64,000 nt of DNA. Origin: Microbacterium sp. 1.5R. GTDB taxonomy: Bacteria > Actinomycetota > Actinomycetes > Actinomycetales > Microbacteriaceae. Where the stretch lies: positions 310,001 through 374,000 of the forward strand of contig NZ_CP018151.1 of assembly GCF_001889265.1 (NCBI RefSeq). The letters are read 5' to 3'. This document shows positions 53,295-61,885 of the stretch, one piece after another (position 1 is the stretch's first letter; every line of letters starts with the position of its first letter). The position numbers and the translations under genes were made by a program. The notes under the pieces were generated by a model, which saw nothing but the letters and a program-made list of their open reading frames with translations, was not told where the DNA came from and searched no databases.

Positions 53295-54538
53295 CCGACC
53301 AGCATGACATCGATCGCATCGCCCACGGCGACGGCCTCGACCTCAGCGGGCACGACGGCGAACGCGTGGGCGCGGGCGAGTCCGCCGGCCAGGTGCGATC
53401 CCGAGCCGCCCGAGGTCGCCGGGCGCACGGTCCTGTTCACGAGGTCGACGACGGCGGGCAGGTACTGACGGCGTCCCGGCGGGGTGGTCCACGCGGCATC
53501 CGCGGTGAAGGATGCGCGCGGGCGGTGGATCTCGGAGCGACCCTGCAGCGCCAGCAGCGCGGGGCGCACGAACACCTCGAACGACACCGCCACGCTCACG
53601 GGGTTTCCGGGAAGACCGAACACCAGAGTGCCGGCGTCGAGCACGCCGAACGCCTGCGGCTTGCCCGGCTGCATCGCGACGCTCGCGAACTCGACCTCGC
53701 CGTGTCCGTCGAACGCGCCGCGCACGGGCTCGTACGCACCGGCGCTCACGCCGCCGGTGAACACGATCACGTCAGCGCCGCGTTCTACGGCGGTCGCCGT
53801 GACGGTGCGCACGGCATCGGCGTCATCCGCGACGCGGGCGACGAGCACGACCTCGGCGTCGGCATCGGCGACGAGGAGCTCGAGCAGCGGACCGTTGGAA
53901 TCGGGGATGCGGCCGCGCGCTGCGGGCTCGCCCGGCTCGAGCAGCTCACTGCCGGTCGATACGACGGCCACCCGGGGTGCGCGTGTCACCGTCACGCTCT
54001 CGACCCCGGCGGCGACGGCAGCGGACAGCTGGAACGCTCCGAGGCGCTCGCCGGCGAGCACCACTGCGTCACCGGCGCGCAGGTCGGCGCCGCGACGGCG
54101 GATGAACGCTCCTGCGGTCGACGGTGCGCGCAGCACCCGCACCTCGCCCAGCGAATCGGCGAGACCGCCGACGGTGTCCTCGAAAGGCACGATCGCGTCC
54201 GCCGCCGTCGGGGCGGGCGAGCCGGTCATGATGCGTGCCGCCTCGCCGGCTCCGAGTGCCGGGTCGTCCGACACCCCGGCGGGCAGATCTGCGACGACGC
54301 GGAGCACGACAGGGCTCTCGTCGGATGCCGAGGCGACATCCGCTGCCCGCACGGCGAAGCCGTCCATCGCGGAGTTGTCGAAGAGCGGGATGTCGTGCGC
54401 CGCCGTCGCAGGCTCTGCGAGCGTGCGCTGGGCCGCGTCCCGGATCGCCCGTGCCTCGGCGGGCAGTGCGCGTACGGCATCCAGCACCCGCGCGAGCTGA
54501 TCCTCGACGGATCGGCGGCCGCCGCCCTCGGCGCTCAT
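53291..54538 (-). CDS. moeA: molybdopterin molybdotransferase MoeA
   Basis: 415-residue enzyme that inserts molybdate into adenylylated molybdopterin. Motifs: PLFDNSAMDGFAVRAAD, RIMTGSPAPTAADAIVPFED, VVSTGSELLEPG, FTGGVSAGAYEPVRGAF and MQPGKPQAFG with GLPGNPVS. ATG 54538 sits in a one-base-type overlap with moeB, giving the coupled order moeB-moeA-moaC-moaD. Confidence 0.94.
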   Translation of the reverse strand: MSAEGGGRRSVEDQLARVLDAVRALPAEARAIRDAAQRTLAEPATAAHDIPLFDNSAMDGFAVRAADVASASDESPVVLRVVADLPAGVSDDPALGAGEAARIMTGSPAPTAADAIVPFEDTVGGLADSLGEVRVLRAPSTAGAFIRRRGADLRAGDAVVLAGERLGAFQLSAAVAAGVESVTVTRAPRVAVVSTGSELLEPGEPAARGRIPDSNGPLLELLVADADAEVVLVARVADDADAVRTVTATAVERGADVIVFTGGVSAGAYEPVRGAFDGHGEVEFASVAMQPGKPQAFGVLDAGTLVFGLPGNPVSVAVSFEVFVRPALLALQGRSEIHRPRASFTADAAWTTPPGRRQYLPAVVDLVNRTVRPATSGGSGSHLAGGLARAHAFAVVPAEVEAVAVGDAIDVMLVG

Positions 54539-55305
54539 GCCGACACCGCCGAACGGATGGCGATCTCGTGCTGTCTCGAGGTGAGGGAGTCGATCATCGC
54601 GAGCCGGCCGAGCAGCGGCTCGCCCGCGCCGGTGATGAGCTTCACGACCTCGCCCGCCAGCATCCCGCCCACCTGCACGCACAGGGCCCCGAGCACGCCG
54701 ACCTGCGCGCAGCTGGGCGGCTCGCCCTCGGTGCCGAGCGGGAAGAGATCGGTGAGCACCACGGGCGTGTGGCCTTCGGGGGGATTCGACCAGAACACGG
54801 TGGCCTGCGCGTGCCACTCCTGCACGGCACCCCACACGAGCGGGATGCCGAGGGTCTCGGTCGCAGCGGCGACGTCGCGGCGGGTCGCGAAGGAGTCGCT
54901 CGTGTCGACCACGATGTCGGCCCCGGCGAACAGGCGCTCGGCGTTCTCGGAGTCGAGTCGCTCGGAGGCCGTCACGACCTCCGCACCCGGTGACAGTGCG
55001 CTGATCGCGCGCGCCGCCGAAACGGTCTTGGGGCGGCCGATGTCCTCGACACGGTGAGCGAGCTGGCGCTGCAGATTGGTCAGCTCCACGATGTCGTCGT
55101 CGATCACCGTGATGCTGCCGATTCCTGCCGCGGCCAGTGCGAGGAGCACGGGGGAGCCGATGCCGCCGGCGCCGACCACGGTGACGTGGGCCGCGGCGAG
55201 ACGGCGCTGCCCCTCCTCTCCGATGCCCGTGAGCACCGCGTGCCTGGCGGTGCGGACGAGTTCGGCCGGGTCGAGGGCGGGCGCGGGAGCGACGAGCGGC
55301 TGCAT
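54535..55305 (-). CDS. moeB: MoeB/ThiF-family adenylyltransferase for MoaD activation
   Basis: 256-residue E1-like enzyme that adenylates the MoaD C-terminus. Nucleotide site VTVVGAGGIGSPVLLALAAA, the DxxxxTNLQRQ stretch DIVELTNLQRQ, and VVDTSDSFATR are intact. The two CxxC zinc pairs of Escherichia coli MoeB are absent (a single Cys in EGEPPSCAQVGVLG remains) and there is no rhodanese domain, so another sulfurtransferase must supply sulfur. First gene of the minus-strand moeB-moeA-moaC-moaD operon. Confidence 0.88.
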   Translation of the reverse strand: MQPLVAPAPALDPAELVRTARHAVLTGIGEEGQRRLAAAHVTVVGAGGIGSPVLLALAAAGIGSITVIDDDIVELTNLQRQLAHRVEDIGRPKTVSAARAISALSPGAEVVTASERLDSENAERLFAGADIVVDTSDSFATRRDVAAATETLGIPLVWGAVQEWHAQATVFWSNPPEGHTPVVLTDLFPLGTEGEPPSCAQVGVLGALCVQVGGMLAGEVVKLITGAGEPLLGRLAMIDSLTSRQHEIAIRSAVSA

Positions 55306-55455
55306 TGCACCAGGCTATGCCCGGGGTGCGCGATTGCGGCGGGGGCGAGGGGATTCGTCCGGAGTTCGCAGCGAACGGATGCCGATCGAGCGTGTTGCTT
55401 CCGTGAATGCGGTGATTTTTGGTTTCAGCATCCGCGTCTGCGGTAGTGTTCACCC

Positions 55456-55848
55456 ATGCAGAGCTTTCGGATCGCCCGCGCAGCACAGCTGCTCGGAGTG
55501 AGCGATGACACGGTGCGGCGCTGGATCGATCAGGGCCTGCTGCCGACGACGGATGCCGTCCCGGCCGAGATCCCCGGTGACGCTCTCGCCGCCCGCGCTG
55601 TGGAGCTCGCCGAGGAGGCGCAGGCGTCGGATCATGCTCTCTCGAGCGCCCGCAACCGCTTCGTCGGCATCGTGACGCGCGTGCAGATCGACGGAGTCAT
55701 GGCACAGGTAGATCTGCAGTCCGGACCCCATCGCGTCGTCTCGCTCATGTCGGCCGAGGCCGCCCGCGAGCTGAACCTGGAGGTCGGCTCGCTCGCCACC
55801 GCATCCGTCAAGGCGACCAACGTCGTCGTCGAAGTGCCGAAGGGCTGA
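55456..55848 (+). CDS. HTH-TOBE molybdate-responsive regulator
   Basis: 130-residue protein combining an excisionase/MerR-like helix-turn-helix (FRIARAAQLLGVSDDTVRRW, residues 4-23, with IDQGLLPTTD) and a single C-terminal TOBE/Mop domain (NRFVGIVTRVQIDGVMAQVD), which binds molybdate. It is an unusual domain pairing compared with ModE. It stands one base before modA, so it probably controls or buffers the modABC operon. TAGTGT ends six bases before ATG 55456, suggesting a leaderless start. Confidence 0.85.
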   Translation: MQSFRIARAAQLLGVSDDTVRRWIDQGLLPTTDAVPAEIPGDALAARAVELAEEAQASDHALSSARNRFVGIVTRVQIDGVMAQVDLQSGPHRVVSLMSAEAARELNLEVGSLATASVKATNVVVEVPKG

Positions 55849-55849
55849 C

Positions 55850-56629
55850 ATGAATCGCGCCCTGCGTCGCACCGTCGCGGTCGTCCTGGCCGCCGCCGCT
55901 CTCGCCCTCACAGGGTGCACCGCCGAAGCCCCGGCCCCTGCCAGCTCGGGAGATGCACCGGAGAGTGCCGTCAGCGGCGAGCTCACGGTGTACGCCGCCG
56001 CATCGCTGTCGGGCGCCTTCGACGAGATCGGTGCGGCCTTCACCGACGAGAACCCCGATGTGACGTTCAGCGGCGTCTACGACGGATCGTCGACGCTGGT
56101 CACCCAGCTGCGCGAGGGCGCTCCGGCCGACGTCTTCGCCTCAGCCGACGAGGCGAACATGGACAAGCTCGAGGATGCCGCGGTCGACCCGACCCTGTTC
56201 GCCTCCAACACGCTCGTGATCGCCGTTCCCTCGGGCAATCCGGGTCGCGTCGAGGCCCTCGCCGATCTGGGCGACGTCACCACCGTGCTGTGCGCCCCCG
56301 AGGTGCCGTGCGGCGCCGCCTCGGCGACGCTGCTCTCGAACGCCGGCGTCGCGGTCGACGCCGCGAGCCTCGAGCAGAACGTCACCGCCGTGCTCACCAA
56401 GGTCGCAGCCGGTGAGGCGGATGCGGGCCTCGTCTACGCCACCGACGTCGTCGGTCGCGACGATGTCGAGGTGATCGTGCCCGACGGTGCCGACGACGTC
56501 GTCAACCGCTATCCGATCGCGACGCTGTCGGAGGCATCGAACTCTGCGGCCGCCGACGCGTTCGTCGCGTTCGTGCTGTCGGATGATGGCCAGAGCATCC
56601 TGGCCGACTTCGGCTTCGGAGCGCCGTGA
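55850..56629 (+). CDS. modA: molybdate ABC transporter substrate-binding lipoprotein ModA
   Basis: 259-residue lipoprotein binding molybdate/tungstate outside the cell. Lipobox LTGC with Cys23; mature ModA motifs LTVYAAASLSGAFDEIGAAF, YDGSSTLVTQLREGAPADVF, SADEANMDKL and AGEADAGLVYATDV. Followed by modB with a GTGA overlap. Confidence 0.93.
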   Translation: MNRALRRTVAVVLAAAALALTGCTAEAPAPASSGDAPESAVSGELTVYAAASLSGAFDEIGAAFTDENPDVTFSGVYDGSSTLVTQLREGAPADVFASADEANMDKLEDAAVDPTLFASNTLVIAVPSGNPGRVEALADLGDVTTVLCAPEVPCGAASATLLSNAGVAVDAASLEQNVTAVLTKVAAGEADAGLVYATDVVGRDDVEVIVPDGADDVVNRYPIATLSEASNSAAADAFVAFVLSDDGQSILADFGFGAP

Positions 56630-57414
56630 CCGCGGCCGCTTCACACGGATACGCGCCGCGTGCCCTGGCCATCCCGGCCCTGATCGGTCTCGCGTTCCTC
56701 ATCCTCCCGCTCGCGGCGCTCGTCGCCCGTGTCGAGTGGTCGACCTTCATCACCGACGTGACGTCGGAGTCCGCGCGCTCGGCTCTGCTCCTGTCGCTCG
56801 GCACCGGCCTCGTCGCCACTCTGCTGTGCATCGTGATCGGCGTGCCGCTGGCGTTGACGATCGCCCGCTCCGGGCCCCGCCTGGCCGCCGTGCTGCGGGC
56901 CGCTGTCACGGTGCCGCTCGTGCTGCCGCCGATGGTCGGCGGTGTCGCCCTGCTCTACCTGTTCGGGCGGGCGGGGTGGTTCGGCGGTCTCGGGATCTCC
57001 TTCAGCACGCCGGCCGTCGTGCTTGCGCAGACCTTCGTGGCGCTGCCGTTCCTCGTGCTGGCGGTCGAAGGGGCTGTGCGCACCTCCGGTGTCGAGTACG
57101 AGCGGACAGCCGCCGCGCTCGGAGCCGGCCGCTGGACGATCCTGCGCCGCATCACGCTGCCGCTCGCGGCGCCCGGGATCGTCGCGGGCGTGGTGCTGTG
57201 CTTCGCCCGGGCCATCGGCGAGTTCGGCGCGACGGCACTCTTCGCGGGCAACCGCCCCGGCGTCACGCAGACCATGCCCCTGGCGATCTACACGGCCTTC
57301 AACGGCGCAGGCGTCACCCAGGGGGCCGCGGTCGCCCTCGCGCTGCTGCTGCTCGCCACGGCGATCCTCGTGCTGCTGCTCGTGCGCGGCTGGCGGCCGG
57401 GGGCGGCGCGATGA
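56626..57414 (+). CDS. modB: molybdate ABC transporter permease ModB
   Basis: 262-residue permease with five to six helices. EAA-like docking motif VEYERTAAALGAGRWTILRR near residue 155, followed by FARAIGEFGATALFAGNRPG, a stretch typical of ModB. GTG 56626 and ATG of modC at 57411 are both overlapped, giving a fully coupled modABC operon. Confidence 0.93.
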   Translation: MTAAASHGYAPRALAIPALIGLAFLILPLAALVARVEWSTFITDVTSESARSALLLSLGTGLVATLLCIVIGVPLALTIARSGPRLAAVLRAAVTVPLVLPPMVGGVALLYLFGRAGWFGGLGISFSTPAVVLAQTFVALPFLVLAVEGAVRTSGVEYERTAAALGAGRWTILRRITLPLAAPGIVAGVVLCFARAIGEFGATALFAGNRPGVTQTMPLAIYTAFNGAGVTQGAAVALALLLLATAILVLLLVRGWRPGAAR

Positions 57415-58490
57415 GCGCGCCTGCTGTCGCCGGGCTGCGCGCCCGCGTGGTCGTGCCGCGAGAGCACTTCACCGTCGATGTCTCGCTGCAGGTGGAGACC
57501 CGCGAGACGGTCGCCGTGATGGGACCCAGCGGAGCGGGCAAGTCGACGCTGCTGCAGGCGCTCGCCGGACTCGAGCCGCTGGGCGGGGGCGAGATCGCCG
57601 TCGAGGGCCGGGTCGTCGACCGGGTCGCGAAGCCGCGGGTGAGGACCGAGCCGATGCGCCGCGGGGTCGTGCTGCTCGGGCAGAAGCCCCGGCTGTTCCC
57701 GCATCTGTCGGCGCGCGAGAACGTGGCGTTCGGGCCACGGGCGGCGGGCACTGACGCCCGCGCGGCGCGGGCGGGGGCCGACGATTGGCTCGCACGGGTC
57801 GGACTCCCCGGCTCCGGAGAGCGGATGCCGCACGAGCTCTCCGGCGGTGAGCAGCAACGGGTCGCGGTCGCTCGCGCGCTCGCCGCATCCCCTCGCGTCG
57901 TACTGCTCGACGAGCCACTCGTTGCCCTCGACCCCGAGACGGCCGGCGACATCAGGCGGATGCTGCGCGACCAGCTCATCTCGACCACGACCGTCGCGGT
58001 CACGCACGATGCCGCGGATGCCGTCGCGCTCGCCGACCGGCTGATCGTCGTCGAGGCTGGTCGCGTGACGCAGGTGGGCCCGGTGCGCGAGGTGCTCGCC
58101 GCCCCGGCATCCGGTTTCGTCGCGTCGATCGCCGGGGTCAACCGCCTGGTCGGGGTCGCGAGTGGGGGAGCATGGCGCAGCGGCGACGCGCGGTTGACCA
58201 GCGCCCATCCTGCATCGCGTGCTCTCGCCGCGACGGACGGCGTTGCGCTCGCCGCGGTCTTCCGCCCGGGCGACGTGCGGGTCGCCGAGGCAGGCCCGGA
58301 GTCGTGGCCGGCTGCGGTGACGCGCATCGAGCCCACGCTGGGAGGCGTGCGCGTGCACACCGATGCAGGCGCGATCGACCTGTCGCTGGATGCTGCCGGA
58401 GGCGTGGCGGTCGGCGATCGGATTCGGCTGCGGGTGGACCCGGCGCTGGTGCGGTTCGTCGCAGTTCCGTGCGCTGAGCTCGCCCGATGA
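57411..58490 (+). CDS. modC: molybdate ABC transporter ATPase ModC
   Basis: 359-residue ATPase. Walker A GPSGAGKST (about 39-47), Q-loop GVVLLGQKPRLFPHL, signature LSGGEQQR, Walker B VVLLDEPLVALDP and His in VTHDAAD. The C-terminal part (from about 265) carries a TOBE/Mop-like domain that can bind molybdate and regulate transport. The gene ends 155 bases before moaA, with a candidate riboswitch between. Confidence 0.93.
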   Translation: MSAPAVAGLRARVVVPREHFTVDVSLQVETRETVAVMGPSGAGKSTLLQALAGLEPLGGGEIAVEGRVVDRVAKPRVRTEPMRRGVVLLGQKPRLFPHLSARENVAFGPRAAGTDARAARAGADDWLARVGLPGSGERMPHELSGGEQQRVAVARALAASPRVVLLDEPLVALDPETAGDIRRMLRDQLISTTTVAVTHDAADAVALADRLIVVEAGRVTQVGPVREVLAAPASGFVASIAGVNRLVGVASGGAWRSGDARLTSAHPASRALAATDGVALAAVFRPGDVRVAEAGPESWPAAVTRIEPTLGGVRVHTDAGAIDLSLDAAGGVAVGDRIRLRVDPALVRFVAVPCAELAR

Positions 58491-58500
58491 CTGGTGAACT

Positions 58501-58574
58501 CCCGGCCGAATCTCCAGCCAGGTGGCCTGGGCGAGCGCCGCGCGTCCCGAAAGGACCTGGCAATATGCCGGTCG
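58501..58574 (+). promoter_or_regulatory. candidate molybdenum-cofactor (Moco) riboswitch before moaA
   Basis: The leader folds as an outer stem CCGGC (58502-58506) with GCCGG (58567-58571), an inner stem GCCAGGT (58517-58523) with ACCTGGC (58555-58561), an apical GGCG-AG-CGCC hairpin (58530-58539) and the CCCGAAAGG loop segment (58546-58554). The TCTCCAGCCAGGTGGCC, CCCGAAAGGA and TGGCA segments recall the Moco RNA motif. Position in front of moaA is what that motif would predict. Family assignment is from memory of the motif and needs a covariance-model test. Confidence 0.6.
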
Positions 58575-58645
58575 TCGCGCCCGCATGGGCCGCGCGACGC
58601 GGGGCGCGGGTAGTCTCGGAACATGTCGGGGAGAGGGAAACTGCG

Positions 58646-59731
58646 ATGACGGCCGTGCCGGTCGTGATCGGTGTGCGCTCGCCGCATCCCGTGGTCGCCA
58701 CAGACCCCGCGCCCGCGTCGCAGGGACTCGTCGACACCCACGGGCGCGTGCACCGCGACCTGCGCATCTCGCTGACCGACCGCTGCTCGCTGCGCTGCAC
58801 CTACTGCATGCCCGAGCAGGGAAACGAATGGCTGGCGCGCACCAGCATCCTGTCGACCGACGAGATCGTCGAAGTGGCGCAGGTCGCCGCGTCGCTCGGC
58901 ATCCGCACCTTCCGGCTCACCGGCGGTGAGCCGCTGCTGCGTGCCGACATCGTCGACGTCGTGCGCCGTGTCTCGGCGATCGAGGGGGACGAAGGCCCTG
59001 TCGAGGTCGCCATGACGACGAACGGCATCACGCTCGCGAAGCACCTGCCCGACCTGATCGACGCCGGCCTCACGCGACTGAACATCAGCATCGACACGGT
59101 CGATCGTCAGCGCTTCGCCGACCTCACGCGTCGAGACCGCATCGACGACGTGTTCGAGGGCATCGCGGCAGCGGCGGCATCCGAACTGCGCCCGCTCAAA
59201 CTCAACACGGTCGCTATGCGCGGCGTCAACGACGACGAGCTGCCCGACCTGGTCGCGTTCGCGATGGAGGTCGGCGCGCAGTTGCGCTTCATCGAGCAGA
59301 TGCCGCTCGACGCCGGGCACACCTGGGATCGCGATTCGATGGTGACGCGCGAGGAGATCCTCGAGAAGCTCAGCGCGCGGTGGGATCTGGAGCCGGTTCC
59401 CGGCCGCGGCGGTGCGCCGGCGGAGAAATGGCGCATCGACGGCGGACCGCACGAGGTCGGCGTCATCGCCTCGGTCACCGCCCCCTTCTGCGGCGCGTGC
59501 GACCGACTTCGACTGACCGCCGACGGACAACTGCGCAACTGCCTGTTCTCGAACGCGGAGTACGACCTGATCGGCGTGCTGCGCGGCGACGGAGCATCCG
59601 ACTCCGCCCGGCGTGCTGGCGGGATCGCCGACATGCTGCGCTCCTGCGTGCACGGCAAGCTGCCGGGGCACGCGATCAACGACCCGTCATTCCTGCAGCC
59701 CGCCCGAGGCATGAACGCCATCGGCGGCTGA
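58646..59731 (+). CDS. moaA: GTP 3',8-cyclase MoaA
   Basis: 361-residue radical-SAM enzyme for the first step of Moco synthesis. N-terminal cluster motif CSLRCTYCMPEQG, GGEPLLRADI SAM-binding region, C-terminal cluster FCGACDRLRLTADGQLRNCL and the conserved terminal Gly-Gly. ATG 58646 has GAGAGGGA upstream. The open frame extends to 58487, but that part carries the structured leader and no family sequence. moaA is separated from the other moa genes and cotranscribed or near-cotranscribed with modABC. Confidence 0.94.
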   Translation: MTAVPVVIGVRSPHPVVATDPAPASQGLVDTHGRVHRDLRISLTDRCSLRCTYCMPEQGNEWLARTSILSTDEIVEVAQVAASLGIRTFRLTGGEPLLRADIVDVVRRVSAIEGDEGPVEVAMTTNGITLAKHLPDLIDAGLTRLNISIDTVDRQRFADLTRRDRIDDVFEGIAAAAASELRPLKLNTVAMRGVNDDELPDLVAFAMEVGAQLRFIEQMPLDAGHTWDRDSMVTREEILEKLSARWDLEPVPGRGGAPAEKWRIDGGPHEVGVIASVTAPFCGACDRLRLTADGQLRNCLFSNAEYDLIGVLRGDGASDSARRAGGIADMLRSCVHGKLPGHAINDPSFLQPARGMNAIGG

Positions 59732-59747
59732 GTCAGCCCCGCTTCGC

Positions 59748-59833
59748 GTTCACAATTCAGCAGAGAACGTGCGTTCCGCGTGCTCAGGGCCTGAATCCGG
59801 CCCGATCCCGACCGCTGATGCTGAATTGTGAAC
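59748..59833. repeat. 86-bp inverted-repeat element, copy B
   Basis: Arms GTTCACAATTCAGCA (59748-59762) and TGCTGAATTGTGAAC (59819-59833), perfect complements, same 86-bp span as copy A at 27794. It sits between convergent moaA and the amidohydrolase gene, again 14-17 bases from each stop codon. Confidence 0.88.
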
Positions 59834-59847
59834 GGCGAGAACGCGCG

Positions 59848-61062
59848 TCAGTCGAGGAACTCCCGCGCGGCGGCCGACAGTGCGGTGACGCCGACCTCGA
59901 TCGTCGGGTGGATCTCGGGCGCGAAGAACGGCGAGTGGTTGGTCGGGATGTCCTTGTCGAGCGTGCCGGCGGCGGCGGATGCCGCGAACTTCGCCGCATC
60001 GATGCCGCCCCAGAACCAGAAGACCAGCGGCGCGCCGGTGTCGCGGGCGAACCACGACACGTCCTCGCTGCCGGTGAACATCCCGGGGTCGACGACCGAC
60101 GCCTCGCCGAGCGCGCGCTGCAGGGCGGAGGTGACGCGCGCGGTGGCATCGGCGTCGTTGATCGTCGGCGGCAGGGTGTGGTCAGTGCGGATCTCGGGCT
60201 CGCGCTCGGCTCCGGATGCCGCCGCCTCGGCCCGCACGATGCGCTCGACGCTCGCGAGCACCTTGTCGCGCATCTCGTCGTTCGGATAGCGCAGGCTGAG
60301 CTCGAGCTTGGCCTCGGCCGGGATGATGTTGTTCTTGAGGCCCGCATGGATCGAGCCGACCGTCACCACTGCGACATCGCGCGGGTCGACCTCGCGCGAT
60401 GCGATGGTCTGCAGCCGCATGACGGTCGCCGCGGCCATGACGACCGGGTCGATCGTGGAGTGCGGGCGTGAGCCGTGTCCGCCGCGTCCGTGCAGCACGA
60501 CGGTGAGTCCGTCGGATGCCGCCATCTGCGTACCGGGGCGCACGCCGATGGTTCCGGCGGGCAGGGGAGTGACGTGCTGGCCGAGCACGACGTCGGGGTG
60601 CGGCACGAGATCGCGCAGTCCGGCGTCGAGCATGGCACGGGATCCGGCGCCGTACTCCTCGGCGGGCTGGATGAGCACGACCACGGTTCCCGACCAGTCG
60701 GCCTTCTCGGCGACGAGCTTCTCGACGGCGCCGATCATCGCCGTGACGTGCATGTCGTGGCCGCAGGCGTGCATGACGGGCACGGTGTTGCCGGCCGGAT
60801 CGATGCCGGTCGCGGTGCTCGCGTACGCCAGCCCGGTCTCCTCGCCGACGGGCAGCGCGTCCATGTCGGCGCGCGCCCACACGACCGGGCCGTCGCCGTT
60901 GCGCAGGATGCCGACCACGCCGGTGACGCCGATGCCCTCGTGCACCTCGAGGCCGAGATCCCGCAGGTGGCCCGCGGCGATGCCGGCGGTGCGCGTCTCC
61001 TGGAACGAGAGCTCGGGATGCTGGTGCAGGTCGGTGTAGAGCGCTTCGAGGTCGATCGTCAT
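59848..61062 (-). CDS. M20D-family amidohydrolase (hippurate/N-acyl-amino-acid hydrolase type)
   Basis: 404-residue metal-dependent amidohydrolase. Family motifs: DLHQHPELSFQETRTAG, ARADMDALPVGEETGL, the metal site MHACGHDMHVTAMIGA, QPAEEYGAGSRAMLDAGL with catalytic Glu, and the dimerisation lid with LHGRGGHGSRPHSTIDPV. It cleaves N-acyl or peptide-like amide bonds. It follows a TetR gene by nine bases and lies divergent from a peptide ABC importer, so it probably processes the imported compound. Confidence 0.9.
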   Translation of the reverse strand: MTIDLEALYTDLHQHPELSFQETRTAGIAAGHLRDLGLEVHEGIGVTGVVGILRNGDGPVVWARADMDALPVGEETGLAYASTATGIDPAGNTVPVMHACGHDMHVTAMIGAVEKLVAEKADWSGTVVVLIQPAEEYGAGSRAMLDAGLRDLVPHPDVVLGQHVTPLPAGTIGVRPGTQMAASDGLTVVLHGRGGHGSRPHSTIDPVVMAAATVMRLQTIASREVDPRDVAVVTVGSIHAGLKNNIIPAEAKLELSLRYPNDEMRDKVLASVERIVRAEAAASGAEREPEIRTDHTLPPTINDADATARVTSALQRALGEASVVDPGMFTGSEDVSWFARDTGAPLVFWFWGGIDAAKFAASAAAGTLDKDIPTNHSPFFAPEIHPTIEVGVTALSAAAREFLD

Positions 61063-61071
61063 GGCCCGAGC

Positions 61072-61719
61072 CTAGTCGCGGCGGTACGACTCCAGTGCCG
61101 GTCCTGGATGCAGTACGCCGTTGACGATCGACCGGATCGCGAACTCGCTCGCCTCGCCGAGGTCGAACACGTCGCGATGCAGCAGCCATTGCAGCTGCAG
61201 GCCATCCATCACGGCGAGGATGCTGGCGGCGGCCGTCGTGATCGTCGAGGGCTCGGTCACTCCCTCCTGCGCGCACAGGGCGTGGAAGGCATCCGTCACC
61301 TCGCGTCGCAGCGTCGTGTATCGCTCTTCGAAGTACTCGCGGCCGGGGTGGTTGTCGGTCACGGACTCCGATGAGAGCACGGTGTACGCCTGCACGATCC
61401 CGGGGCGCCGCTCGTTGGCGATGGCGGTGCGCACGAGGTGCAGGAAGAGCTCGGGTCCGCCGGGGATGTGCTTCTCGGCGAGCTCGGCGACGTCGGCCTG
61501 GTCGCGGTAGGCGAGCACCTCGAGCAGCAGCTTCTGCTTCGACCCGAAATGGTGCAGCACGCCGGCGTGGGTGATGCCCACCTGCTCGGCGACATCGGCG
61601 AGGGTGCCGTTGGTCGATCCCTTGTTGCCGAAGATCTCGACGGCGGCTTTGAGGATCTGCTCGCGCTTCTCGCGGGTGGCAGGCCGGACGGACGTGTGGG
61701 CGACAGCATCCTTCGACAT
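61072..61719 (-). CDS. TetR-family regulator of amidohydrolase/peptide importer
   Basis: 215-residue regulator. HTH EQILKAAVEIFGNKGSTNGT and VAEQVGITHAGVLHHFGSKQ, then a helical ligand domain. ATG 61719 has GAGGATGG upstream. Operon with the M20D gene; divergent from the solute-binding protein at 61886. The inverted repeats in the 167-base gap are likely operators. Confidence 0.87.
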   Translation of the reverse strand: MSKDAVAHTSVRPATREKREQILKAAVEIFGNKGSTNGTLADVAEQVGITHAGVLHHFGSKQKLLLEVLAYRDQADVAELAEKHIPGGPELFLHLVRTAIANERRPGIVQAYTVLSSESVTDNHPGREYFEERYTTLRREVTDAFHALCAQEGVTEPSTITTAAASILAVMDGLQLQWLLHRDVFDLGEASEFAIRSIVNGVLHPGPALESYRRD

Positions 61720-61773
61720 GGTCCATCCTCTTCTGCACGGAATCCTGCACTGGATCGTACTTGCCAACTCTAC

Positions 61774-61818
61774 TTACCAACGAGTAACCTCGCACCAGCT
61801 TACTTTCTCGCCAGTAAG
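61774..61818. promoter_or_regulatory. inverted repeats, candidate TetR operators
   Basis: CTTACT (61799-61804) and AGTAAG (61813-61818) form an inverted repeat with an eight-base spacer; a second, shorter one is TTAC (61774-61777) and GTAA (61784-61787) with six-base spacer. They lie between the TetR start and the importer start, so bound repressor could block both. Confidence 0.6.
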
Positions 61819-61885
61819 CGAATGCAGTCGGATGCCCGGGCACCGACAGCCACACAGCACAACGACCCGTGCCCAAGGAGAAGCA

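Noticed and set aside
58487..58645. N-terminal extension of MoaA
   Set aside because: The frame is open and starts with ATGA overlap to modC, but it has no family sequence and holds a structured RNA; a good ribosome site precedes ATG 58646.
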